From positions 1 to 16,094 of the forward strand of contig CAZQAA010000027.1 of assembly GCA_964591255.1 (NCBI GenBank): a stretch of 16,094 nt of DNA, written 5' to 3'. This DNA comes from CAZQAA01 sp964591255 (GTDB taxonomy: Bacteria; Desulfobacterota; DSM-4660; Desulfatiglandales; Desulfatiglandaceae). A model generated the notes under the pieces. That model did no database searches. It saw only the letters and a list, made by a program, of their open reading frames with translations, and was not told where the DNA came from. Position 1 is the stretch's first letter. Each line of letters starts with the position of its first letter. This document shows positions 1 through 6,891 of the stretch, in pieces. A program made the translations under genes and the position numbers.

Positions 1-450
1 AGAGAAAATATAGAAAAAGAAAAGAGTAGAAAGGGCCCACCTGAGGCTGTTAAAGCAAACATATATCTCTTTTGGGCTCAAGTATGACTGGAGAAGAGAT
101 AGATTGATTGATCCGATGAATGGTGAAGCAAACAGATCTACACCGCGTTTATAAAAACAGAGGCTTAATACGCTAATAAAGAAAGTAAAAACATGAACAG
201 GATAGATACGGATTATCCTGTTCCAGAGAAAATAAAGACAATCCTTTAATTGTGTAAACTTGTTGTAATTTAAGCTTATTACAAAACCGGATAATACAAA
301 AAAAAATGTTACCCCTATAGCTCCTAATCTGACTTTTGGAAACCAGTTTATCACTGGTCGTAAATGATGAATCACTATCAGCATTATTGCGAAAAAGCGA
401 AGGGATGTCAGGCTGTTTAGTCGAATAGGTGCAGGGCCTTTTTTTCTCAT
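1..450 (-). CDS. Membrane acyltransferase, acyltransferase-3 (OafA/YrhL) family, N-terminal part
   Basis: Reading the minus strand from an ATG at 450-448 gives 150 codons without a stop up to base 1, so the gene continues beyond the window. Seen: an N-terminal SLTSLRFFAIMLIVIHH stretch (about residues 13-29), a hydrophobic GVTFFFVLSGFVISL segment (about 56-70), a basic WNRIIRIYP motif (about 86-94), and a hydrophobic FNSLRWALSTLFFFY segment near the end. These match in order the start of acyltransferase-3 proteins: the R-F/H motif of helix 1, the FFxLSGF helix, the R-R-YP loop, and the WSLS-helix. Family members are multi-span inner-membrane proteins that O-acetylate or O-acylate polysaccharide, LPS or peptidoglycan sugars. 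The acidic residue usual after WSLSx is Leu here. The start lies 5 bases after the cstA-like stop with no clear Shine-Dalgarno, so translational coupling is likely. Substrate unknown. Confidence 0.85.
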   Translation of the reverse strand, partial: MRKKGPAPIRLNSLTSLRFFAIMLIVIHHLRPVINWFPKVRLGAIGVTFFFVLSGFVISLNYNKFTQLKDCLYFLWNRIIRIYPVHVFTFFISVLSLCFYKRGVDLFASPFIGSINLSLLQSYLSPKEIYVCFNSLRWALSTLFFFYIFS

Positions 451-455
451 CTTTT

Positions 456-2186
456 TTAGCCAGTAGTGGGTGGTGTCCCTTTTGGTGTATACACTTTTTT
501 TAATACCGCGACACTTTCGATGATCATCCAGGTCTGAAGCAAAAATACGGCCAAGCCTATTCCAAAGAGGAGCCAGTTTTCAGTGATGTAGGAAATGCGT
601 ATCTTGAGGGCAAGGGCCCATGCAGTCATGATAATCATAAAAAGCATGGGAATGGATGTGTAAATTATGCTGATCTTGCGTCGGGCAAGATAGATGGTAA
701 TTACCAGCAGGGCCAGGCCGGCAAGGAGTTGGTTGACAGATCCAAACAGGGGCCACAGCTTCATGGCCCCTTCTCCGCTTCCATTATAAAAGGTCAGGAC
801 GGCTGCAGTGAGGACTGCAAAGGCAGTGCCGGTCTGCCTGCCGGTAAGCGGCCTGAAATGACATGCCCGTGACAGCTCACCAACTACATATCTCTGTATG
901 CGGGTGGCTGAATCAAGTGTTGTGGCGGCAAAGGAGACGACGAATACGGCCATTACGGATAGCGCAACTTTCACCGGAATCCCGTAGCTTGTCATCATGT
1001 TTGCCGATCCGTGTATAAAGGCACCTATCTTGTCAGAAAGCCCATTGGCTGCCTGCCAATTTGCATAGTGATGGTTAAATGCCTCTATTCCCGTAAAGAC
1101 CTGGCCTTCTTCCCCTGTCAGGCCAAGACCAATCCCTGCCGCCACCGCTACGATCACCAGGGCTGATAGAGAACTTTCCATCAGCATGCTGCCATATCCT
1201 ATAAAAAGTGAACTCGATTCCGAATCGCACTGCTTTGAAGAAGTGCCTGAGCTTACCAGGCTGTGAAAGCCCGATATGGCCCCACATGCTACTATCACGA
1301 ATATAAACGGCCATACAGGAGGCGCCCCTTTTGCTGCGAGATTGGCAGCAGGCGCCACAATAGGGGGATGACTTATTATAACCCCTATGGTCACCAACAC
1401 CATGGCCACGATAAGCTGGTGGGAGTTGATATAGTCCCTTGGCTGCAACAATGTTTGGACCGGCAGGCTTGAGGCAAGCCATGCGTTGAAAGCAAGGACA
1501 AGGATGATCCAGGTAATGAGGACTGAATCAGGAGTAATGCCGAAAACTGATGTGAGGTCAACAGGAAAATATGCCCCTATAATAACAGTACCATACATAA
1601 TGAGCACCGCCGCAATGCTGGGCCAGAAACTGCCCACACCTTTTTTGTAAATGAGGCGTCCCAGGCAGACAGCGATCACGATCTGGGACCACACCGGTAT
1701 AACCGCTTCAGGGAACTCTTTGAACAAGAGGGCTACAACAAGGCAGAATACGGCGATCACGATCCAGAGCTCAAAAAAGATGATCAACAGAAACAGGATG
1801 CGCACCCTCGTGTTGACTATGTCGGCTGCCACATCCCCTATGGAGCGCCCTTGGCTACGCAGGGATATCACCAAGGCACCAAAATCGTGGACTGCCCCGA
1901 AAAAGATTGATCCAAAAAAGATCCAGACAACGGCAGGGACCCAGCCCCATATAATGGCGATTGCCGGACCTACTATAGGACCTAATCCAGCAATGGAGGT
2001 AAAGTGATGACCAAAGAGTATATGTTTTTTGGTTGGGACAAAGTCATGGTTATCCTGAAAGGCTACGCTTGGACATAGGGCCTCTGGATCTATCTTGAAG
2101 ATCCTTCGGGCCAGAAATTTACCGTAGACATGATAGGCCGTCACATATCCTGCTATCATCAAGGTAAAGAGTACAAGAGAATTCAC
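456..2186 (-). CDS. cstA: CstA-family carbon starvation / peptide or pyruvate transporter
   Basis: The 576-residue product is strongly hydrophobic throughout, with roughly 13-16 predicted membrane spans. It carries CstA-family hallmarks: a YxxYGKFLARRIF start (about residues 18-31), a VPTKKHILFGHHFTSIAGLGPIVGPA block (about 50-75), and GAVHDFGALVISLRSQGRSIGDVAADI (about 97-123). CstA and its relative BtsT import peptides or pyruvate across the inner membrane. At 576 residues it is shorter than the roughly 700 residues of E. coli CstA, closer to the compact forms of many anaerobes. The start is GTG at 2186-2184; a GGGGAG lies about 12 bases upstream, rather far but the best available. It lies 38 bases downstream of msbA on the same strand, so it is probably co-transcribed. 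Exact substrate cannot be read from sequence. Confidence 0.9.
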   Translation of the reverse strand: MNSLVLFTLMIAGYVTAYHVYGKFLARRIFKIDPEALCPSVAFQDNHDFVPTKKHILFGHHFTSIAGLGPIVGPAIAIIWGWVPAVVWIFFGSIFFGAVHDFGALVISLRSQGRSIGDVAADIVNTRVRILFLLIIFFELWIVIAVFCLVVALLFKEFPEAVIPVWSQIVIAVCLGRLIYKKGVGSFWPSIAAVLIMYGTVIIGAYFPVDLTSVFGITPDSVLITWIILVLAFNAWLASSLPVQTLLQPRDYINSHQLIVAMVLVTIGVIISHPPIVAPAANLAAKGAPPVWPFIFVIVACGAISGFHSLVSSGTSSKQCDSESSSLFIGYGSMLMESSLSALVIVAVAAGIGLGLTGEEGQVFTGIEAFNHHYANWQAANGLSDKIGAFIHGSANMMTSYGIPVKVALSVMAVFVVSFAATTLDSATRIQRYVVGELSRACHFRPLTGRQTGTAFAVLTAAVLTFYNGSGEGAMKLWPLFGSVNQLLAGLALLVITIYLARRKISIIYTSIPMLFMIIMTAWALALKIRISYITENWLLFGIGLAVFLLQTWMIIESVAVLKKVYTPKGTPPTTG

Positions 2187-2224
2187 GGCCGGCGGTTACT
2201 CCCCTTTATGGTGTATGACTCGTC

Positions 2225-4054
2225 TCACTTCTCGTTATCCCCAAACTGTATTTCATATAGATGTCTGAAACGGCCGTTCAAGGACAATAACTCATCACAG
2301 GTGCCATGTTCCACGATACGACCCGCCTCAAGCACATATATACAGTCTGCCTTCATGACAGTACTCAGCCTATGTGCAGCCACCAAGATAGTCCGTTTGC
2401 CCTGAAATCGCTCAATGGCCTCCTGAACGAATTTTTCGCTCTCAGCGTCTAGGGCAGAAGCCGCTTCGTCTAAAATCAGGATGGCCGGATCTATGAGGAT
2501 GGCCCTGGAGATTGCAATCCTTTGTCTTTGTCCGCCGGAAAGAAGATCCCCTTGATCACCTACTATGGTCTGGTAGCCATCAGGTTGGCCCATGATGAAA
2601 TCATGGGCATAGCCTGCCTTGGCTGCGGCAATAATCTCGTCCATTGTCTTTCCGGGATCTCCGTAACTGATATTTCCGGCAATGGTGTCATGAAACAGCA
2701 TTATTTGCTGGCTGACTATTCCTATCTGTTTTCTGAGGGATTCAAGGGTCACATCTCGGATATCATAACCATCTATAGTAATAGAGCCTGATATAACATC
2801 ATAGAAGCGGGGAACAAGATCCAAAAGGGTACTCTTTCCCGCCCCTGTAGAGCCTACAAAAGCGACCATTTCACCCGCCTTTACCGTGAAGGATATCTCC
2901 TTGAGCACCAGTTCGTCTGGAGAATAACCAAAACATACCTGCTTGAACCGGATCTGTTTTTTGTGTCGTGGAAGCACCTTTGCGCCGGGACAGTTCGTGA
3001 GTTCAGGGCTGGTTTCCATGATTTCAAAGACACGTTTTGTTGCGCCCTGGAGTGTCTTGAGATTGTTGCTTACCTTTGCGAGCTTTTTTATGGGCCCATA
3101 GAGGCGCGAAAAGGAATACATCATGGACATCAGTTCTCCAAGGGTGTGGTGGAAATAGACCTTTCCAACTATCAGCACTGCCGGCAGGATCAAAAATACG
3201 CTGGCATCCATCATGGGACCAAGCCCCAAATGCCACATTCTCCAGCGCATAACCCGCTTGTAGAGATGTTCGGCCAGATCATTAAATTTTCGTGTCTCGT
3301 AATCGCCTGTGACAAAACCATGAACCACTTTGAGACAAAGAAGCATTTCATGATAGGCTGAGGTAACTTCAGCTGTGGCATCCTGAACCCTTGCAGCATG
3401 CTTTTTTACCTTTTTTCCGAAAAGACGGATCAAGCCCACTATAAGGGGTGCAACGATAAAGACAAGCAGAGTGAGTTTGTAATTCATGGCCAGCAGATAG
3501 GTCAGAAAGATTATGGCAGTCAAGGGGTGCTGGATAAGACCGATAAGAATATTTGCAATGTTGGCCTGCATTACGGCAAGATCTGCCGTTGCCCTTGCAA
3601 TGAGCTCTCCAGACTTTCTCTTGTGGTAGAATCCCAACGGGAGAGAAACAAATTTCTTAAAGAGATCTATCCGGAGAGACTTGACTGCCCTGTTAGAAAA
3701 GGCCACAGCGGCTATTCCACTAAGGTATATAGTGATTGATTTACATATAATGGAAATTGCAGCTATCAGCGCAAGGAGAAAAAGAAGGCTGTTGGGAGAG
3801 ATGTTGTTAATCAGGACAATTTCTGTCCTGTGCCATGAGAATAAAGACCCTGAATCAAGGACTATCCAAGGGATTTTCCAGGAAACCGGTTCTGCTCCGG
3901 TTTTCATGCCTTCGTCTATAAATGGCTGGAGAAGATAGGCTGGAATTACGACGAATAATGATGATACCGCTGCCAACACCAGTGAACAGATCACCATCCT
4001 GCGGTGTGGCCTTACATAAGCAGCTATCTTCTTACCAAGAATAAGATTCAGCAT
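2225..4054 (-). CDS. msbA: Lipid A export ABC transporter MsbA (permease-ATPase fusion)
   Basis: This 609-residue half-transporter has an N-terminal six-span membrane domain (about 20-330) and a C-terminal ATPase domain (about 367-605). The ATPase shows Walker A GSTGAGKST (401-409), a Q-loop near 449, the signature LSGGQRQRIAISRA (505-518), Walker B ILILDEAASALD with catalytic Glu530, and the switch His561 in AAHRLST. Length and layout fit the MsbA subfamily, homodimers that flip lipid A-core and phospholipids across the inner membrane. It is about 27 residues longer than E. coli MsbA, largely through an insertion in the first periplasmic loop (about 50-90). The ATG is preceded directly by an in-frame TAG and lacks a recognisable Shine-Dalgarno. 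It heads the probable msbA-cstA-acyltransferase operon. A drug or other lipid exporter of the same family is the alternative. Confidence 0.9.
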   Translation of the reverse strand: MLNLILGKKIAAYVRPHRRMVICSLVLAAVSSLFVVIPAYLLQPFIDEGMKTGAEPVSWKIPWIVLDSGSLFSWHRTEIVLINNISPNSLLFLLALIAAISIICKSITIYLSGIAAVAFSNRAVKSLRIDLFKKFVSLPLGFYHKRKSGELIARATADLAVMQANIANILIGLIQHPLTAIIFLTYLLAMNYKLTLLVFIVAPLIVGLIRLFGKKVKKHAARVQDATAEVTSAYHEMLLCLKVVHGFVTGDYETRKFNDLAEHLYKRVMRWRMWHLGLGPMMDASVFLILPAVLIVGKVYFHHTLGELMSMMYSFSRLYGPIKKLAKVSNNLKTLQGATKRVFEIMETSPELTNCPGAKVLPRHKKQIRFKQVCFGYSPDELVLKEISFTVKAGEMVAFVGSTGAGKSTLLDLVPRFYDVISGSITIDGYDIRDVTLESLRKQIGIVSQQIMLFHDTIAGNISYGDPGKTMDEIIAAAKAGYAHDFIMGQPDGYQTIVGDQGDLLSGGQRQRIAISRAILIDPAILILDEAASALDAESEKFVQEAIERFQGKRTILVAAHRLSTVMKADCIYVLEAGRIVEHGTCDELLSLNGRFRHLYEIQFGDNEK

Positions 4055-4150
4055 CTAAAAATTATTTCATGAAGAGTGTATGCCAGCAGGCAGGTGAAAA
4101 GGTATAACTAGTGTTGAGATCAGCACCAAGCCGAGTCTATTTGCGTCGGG

Positions 4151-4179
4151 AGTATAGGCAAAGACACAGAGGGTGTCAA
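4151..4179 (-). promoter_or_regulatory. Sigma70-type promoter for msbA
   Basis: On the minus strand, TTGACA (4179-4174) is followed after exactly 17 bases by TATACT (4156-4151), a near-consensus housekeeping promoter. The start of transcription should fall near 4144, leaving a leader of about 90 bases before the msbA ATG. The -35 hexamer begins only about 25 bases past the 3' end of the SRP RNA, so this promoter restarts transcription just downstream of that gene. The leader (4055-4144) shows no coding sequence and only a small TGCC-TGCT-GGCA hairpin. Confidence 0.75.
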
Positions 4180-4204
4180 GAACAGAGGCCCCGATGTTTT
4201 ATGG

Positions 4205-4486
4205 ATTCCTTGGCCGTGCACCCTCATTCGATCTATGATTGGGAGGTTATCCCTGCCAGGGAATAGGAGCGGCTCCTTCCACGGCACAGGCTTGCTTATT
4301 TACCGCTGCTTCCTTCCGGACCTGACGGGGTTCATAAGTGCCTGTCACATGGGGTTGCCGTCCCGTCCTGAAAGACAGGAGATAAGCAACCTGAATCAAA
4401 AGACCTCTTGAAGGACAATCAACCCCGCATAAGCGGATTTCGGGTTACAGGGCACCGCTAGCTCCCCATCTAGCACGACCAAGGCC
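4205..4486 (-). ncRNA. ffs: Signal recognition particle RNA, bacterial large type with Alu domain
   Basis: On the minus strand the universal helix 8 motif GTCCGGAAGGAAGCAGC with its GGAA tetraloop reads at about 4321-4305. Near the 5' end, GTGCTAG-ATGGGGA-GCTAGC followed by GGTGCCCTGTAACC (about 4475-4440) is the Alu-domain signature of large bacterial SRP RNAs such as Bacillus scRNA. The two ends pair over 12 bases: CCTTGGTCGTGC (4484-4473) with GCACGGCCAAGG (4219-4208), with one G-U pair. The length of about 280 bases is that of the large form, not the roughly 114-base 4.5S RNA of enterobacteria. The RNA binds Ffh and targets nascent membrane and secreted proteins to FtsY and the Sec translocon. 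Ends are estimated from pairing. No promoter or terminator of its own is evident; it follows the HU-family gene by about 10 bases. Confidence 0.95.
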
Positions 4487-4496
4487 CCAAGATCAA

Positions 4497-4775
4497 TCAC
4501 TCAACATCAACCCTCTCTTTTAGCTCTTTTCCTACTTTAAAAAACGGGAGCTTTTTAGGGGCTACTTCGATAATTTCTCCACTTTTTGGGTTTCGTCCAT
4601 GGTATCCGTCATAATGTTTTACCTTGAAACTTCCAAACCCCCTGATTTCAACTCGCTCGGAGTTAATAAGGGCCTTTTCTATCTCGCCAAAGACCGTATT
4701 AACCACCTCTTCCGCCTTTGTCATGACCATGTCTTCGGCCTTGGCAAGGGAGCTGATGAGTTGTGACTTGTTCAT
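4497..4775 (-). CDS. HU/IHF-family DNA-binding protein
   Basis: The 92-residue product matches the HU/IHF fold over its whole length: an alpha-helical N-terminus (MNKSQLISSLAKAEDMVMTK), the VEIRGFGSFKVK beta turn, the DNA-intercalating arm with the RNPKSGE motif (about residues 61-67), and the C-terminal FFKVGKELKERV helix. Such proteins form dimers that bend DNA and organise the nucleoid. The RGFGSF core and FFKVGKEL end resemble IHF-beta-like deltaproteobacterial members as much as HU, so the subtype is left open. AAGGAGG lies 6 bases before the ATG at 4775-4773, a strong ribosome binding site. A promoter is visible at 4833-4862. The stop is only about 10 bases from the SRP RNA, suggesting a shared transcript. 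Confidence 0.93.
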   Translation of the reverse strand: MNKSQLISSLAKAEDMVMTKAEEVVNTVFGEIEKALINSERVEIRGFGSFKVKHYDGYHGRNPKSGEIIEVAPKKLPFFKVGKELKERVDVE

Positions 4776-4832
4776 AGGCCTCCTTTTTGGTATTTGAGGT
4801 AACGATTAATAATGCTTAGACAAATTAATTGT

Positions 4833-4862
4833 ATGATAGAATTAATAAATCGAAAAGTGCAA
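4833..4862 (-). promoter_or_regulatory. Sigma70-type promoter for the HU/IHF-family gene
   Basis: On the minus strand TTGCAC (4862-4857) and TATCAT (4838-4833) are spaced by 18 bases, a fair match to the housekeeping consensus. The transcript would start near 4826, giving a leader of about 50 bases that ends in a strong AAGGAGG. It is the only good promoter seen upstream of the HU-family gene and may also serve the SRP RNA. Confidence 0.55.
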
Positions 4863-4923
4863 GTCAAGAGGAAATCTCCAAAAATTCAAAAATTTCTGGA
4901 TGGGGCCGGGAGAGCAAGAGGTG

Positions 4924-4950
4924 TTTACTTTTTGGCATGTGTGCTATATA
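4924..4950 (+). promoter_or_regulatory. Possible extended -10 promoter for hisC
   Basis: TATATA at 4945-4950 is preceded by TG one base upstream (TGC-TATATA), an extended -10 arrangement. A weak -35 (TTTACT, 4924-4929) lies 15 bases away. Transcription would begin about 45 bases before the hisC ATG. The site lies back to back with the HU promoter in the 227-base divergent region 4776-5002, which holds no convincing gene. Confidence 0.4.
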
Positions 4951-5002
4951 AGTCCAAAAATAAAGATATTTTACAGAGATTGAAAGAGAAAGGGAGTTTG
5001 TC

Positions 5003-6094
5003 ATGAAAAAATTGCTCCGCAATGGGGTAGAGGACTTGATCCCCTATCCCCCGGGAAAACCTATAGAAGAACTTGAACGGGAATTGGGCATCAGCGGCTC
5101 AATCAAATTGGCTTCCAATGAAAACCCATTGGGGCCGTCTCCCATGGCCCTTCAGGCTATAAAAGAAAATTTGTCTACCCTGAACAGATATCCTGATGGA
5201 AGCAGTTATTATCTGAAATCGAAGCTGAGCAGAAAATATAACATACCTATCGATCAGATTATTATTGGTAATGGGTCAAATGAATTGATTGAACTGGTCA
5301 TCAGGACATTTCTTTCACCGGGAGAACATACTGTTCAGGCCTTTCCTTCCTTCCTTGTTTATGAAAAGATGGTAAAAGGCGCTGGAGGCCGAATGACCTC
5401 AGTACCGCTTTCAGATTTCAGGCTTGACCTGGCAGGAATGTCCAAGGCCGTAAGTCCTGATACAAAAATCGTGTTTGTCAATAACCCCAACAATCCTACA
5501 GGTACTGTGGTTTCAGGTCCTGACCTGATAGGTTTTTTGCGGGATATTCCGAAGGATATCATTGTTGTGCTGGACGAGGCCTATATAGAATTCGTGTCAG
5601 ACGCAACAGTGGCGCAGGGCCTTGAATTGTTGGCGGAACATCCATATCTGGTGGTTTTAAGAACCTTTTCAAAGCTTTACGGCCTTGCAGGATTACGAGT
5701 GGGGTATGGATTTGCCTCCAAAGAAGTTGTAGATTTTATTAACCGTGTCAGACAACCGTTTAATGCAAATTCCCTTGCACAGATAGGAGCTACCGCCTCC
5801 CTCGAAGATCAGGCGTTTTTATCGAAAAGCCTGAAGGTGGTAAAAGAAGGTCTGGATTATCTATATAGATCTCTTGAAGGCATAGGGCTTGAATATGTCC
5901 CGAGTCAAACCAATTTTTTTCTTGTCAAAGTGCCTGGGGGAGGGAAAAAAATTTATAATATGATGCTGAAAGAAGGGGTTATCGTTCGCTCTATGGACAG
6001 CTATGGGCTTCCGGATTATATACGAATAACTGTGGGGTTGCCCGATGAAAACAAAAGATTTATTCGTACACTTGAAAAGGTGCTGGAATGCTGA
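5003..6094 (+). CDS. hisC: Histidinol-phosphate aminotransferase
   Basis: This 363-residue fold-type I PLP aminotransferase converts imidazole-acetol phosphate and glutamate to histidinol phosphate and 2-oxoglutarate, a late step of histidine synthesis in the cytoplasm. Seen: LASNENPLGPSP (36-47), the cofactor-binding NNPNNPTG (160-167), Asp191 in DEAYIEF, the Schiff-base Lys224 in TFSKLYGLAGLRVGY, and the carboxylate-binding Arg341 in YIRITVG. Length is normal for HisC. AAGGGAG lies 8 bases before the ATG. Its 3' end overlaps cmk by 7 bases, so the two are coupled; no other his gene is in the window. Some HisC homologues also act on aromatic amino acids or prephenate, which sequence alone cannot exclude. 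Confidence 0.9.
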   Translation: MKKLLRNGVEDLIPYPPGKPIEELERELGISGSIKLASNENPLGPSPMALQAIKENLSTLNRYPDGSSYYLKSKLSRKYNIPIDQIIIGNGSNELIELVIRTFLSPGEHTVQAFPSFLVYEKMVKGAGGRMTSVPLSDFRLDLAGMSKAVSPDTKIVFVNNPNNPTGTVVSGPDLIGFLRDIPKDIIVVLDEAYIEFVSDATVAQGLELLAEHPYLVVLRTFSKLYGLAGLRVGYGFASKEVVDFINRVRQPFNANSLAQIGATASLEDQAFLSKSLKVVKEGLDYLYRSLEGIGLEYVPSQTNFFLVKVPGGGKKIYNMMLKEGVIVRSMDSYGLPDYIRITVGLPDENKRFIRTLEKVLEC

Positions 6095-6783
6095 AGGAAG
6101 GTCGGAGTTCAAGTAAAATCATAACCATTGACGGGCCTGCGGGTTCAGGAAAAAGCACGGTTAGTCGTCTTTTGGCCGCTAGGATTAATTATATCTATCT
6201 GGACACGGGTGCTATGTACAGGGCTGTCGCACTTGTTGTAACAAGGAAAAAGATTGACCTTGAGGATGGTGAACGGATAGGGGAGATATGCAGGAAGCTT
6301 GATCTGTGTTTTAAAACCGACGAAGATCCACCCAGGTTGTTTCTGGGAAAAGAAGATATATCTGCTGAGATCAGAAGATCGGATATGGATATGCTTTCCT
6401 CAAGGGTGTCTGCTGTGAAAGAGGTAAGGGAAGCCATGGTAGCGCTTCAGCGCAGGATGGGTGGAGGAGATGGGTTGGTTGCTGAGGGCCGTGATATGGG
6501 CACTGTGGTGTTTCCGGACGCAGAATATAAATTTTTCTTGACCGCCTTGCTCAAGATTAGGGCGGAAAGGCGGTACCAGGAGAGAAAAATGCGGGGGGAA
6601 AAGGTATCTCTTGCGTCTGTAGAGGAGGAACTTAAAGAGAGGGATCTGCAAGATGAATCCCGACCTCTCTCGCCTTTAAGAGCGGCTGAAGATGCCATAA
6701 TTATAGATTCCTCTTTCCTGACTCCTGTGGAGGTTGTGGATATGATGTATCAATCCATAAAAATAGGGAAAAATAAGTGTTGA
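6088..6783 (+). CDS. cmk: Cytidylate kinase
   Basis: The 231-residue protein phosphorylates CMP and dCMP with ATP. Seen: the P-loop GPAGSGKST (residues 16-24), the CMP-site LDTGAMYRAVAL (39-50), AEGRDMGTVVFPDAEYKFFLTA (about 132-153) with the family's GRDxGTVVFPDA core, and an R-rich lid region (AERRYQERKMRGE). Size is the usual 220-230 residues. The start ATG overlaps the last 7 bases of hisC, indicating translational coupling. It belongs to the widespread cmk-rpsA linkage seen in proteobacteria. No truncation or missing catalytic residue was noticed. Confidence 0.95.
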   Translation: MLKEGRSSSKIITIDGPAGSGKSTVSRLLAARINYIYLDTGAMYRAVALVVTRKKIDLEDGERIGEICRKLDLCFKTDEDPPRLFLGKEDISAEIRRSDMDMLSSRVSAVKEVREAMVALQRRMGGGDGLVAEGRDMGTVVFPDAEYKFFLTALLKIRAERRYQERKMRGEKVSLASVEEELKERDLQDESRPLSPLRAAEDAIIIDSSFLTPVEVVDMMYQSIKIGKNKC

Positions 6784-6842
6784 AGTTACTTAGTGTCTCT
6801 GTTATTAAGGTTAGCTACAGTTAGAGGGGCAGAGACGACTTC
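6782..6842 (+). promoter_or_regulatory. Inverted-repeat structure in the rpsA leader
   Basis: Within the 108 bases between cmk and rpsA, GTCTCTG (6795-6801) is complementary to CAGAGAC (6830-6836), and the flanking GAAGT (6782-6786) to ACTTC (6838-6842). Together they form a two-part stem closing a 28-base loop. There is no T-tract after it, so it is not an intrinsic terminator. In E. coli the rpsA leader folds into hairpins through which S1 represses its own translation; a similar role here is inference only. Confidence 0.35.
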
Positions 6843-6891
6843 GAGAAAAAGTGGAAGCCGTCAAGATTGTTATTAGGGGGATTATAGGTTA

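Noticed and set aside
1075..1482. 135-codon minus-strand frame inside the CstA-like gene
   Set aside because: It is an alternate frame of a well-conserved transporter, with no domain character.
4933..4948. Sigma54-like TGGCAT...TGCT element before hisC
   Set aside because: The GG and GC dinucleotides are 7 bases apart rather than the required 10, and hisC is not an expected sigma54 target. An extended -10 reading fits better.
4812..5006. 64-codon plus-strand frame ending in an ATGA overlap with hisC
   Set aside because: It spans both the HU and hisC promoters, has no ribosome site, and its composition is that of AT-rich intergenic DNA; the ATGA overlap looks like chance.
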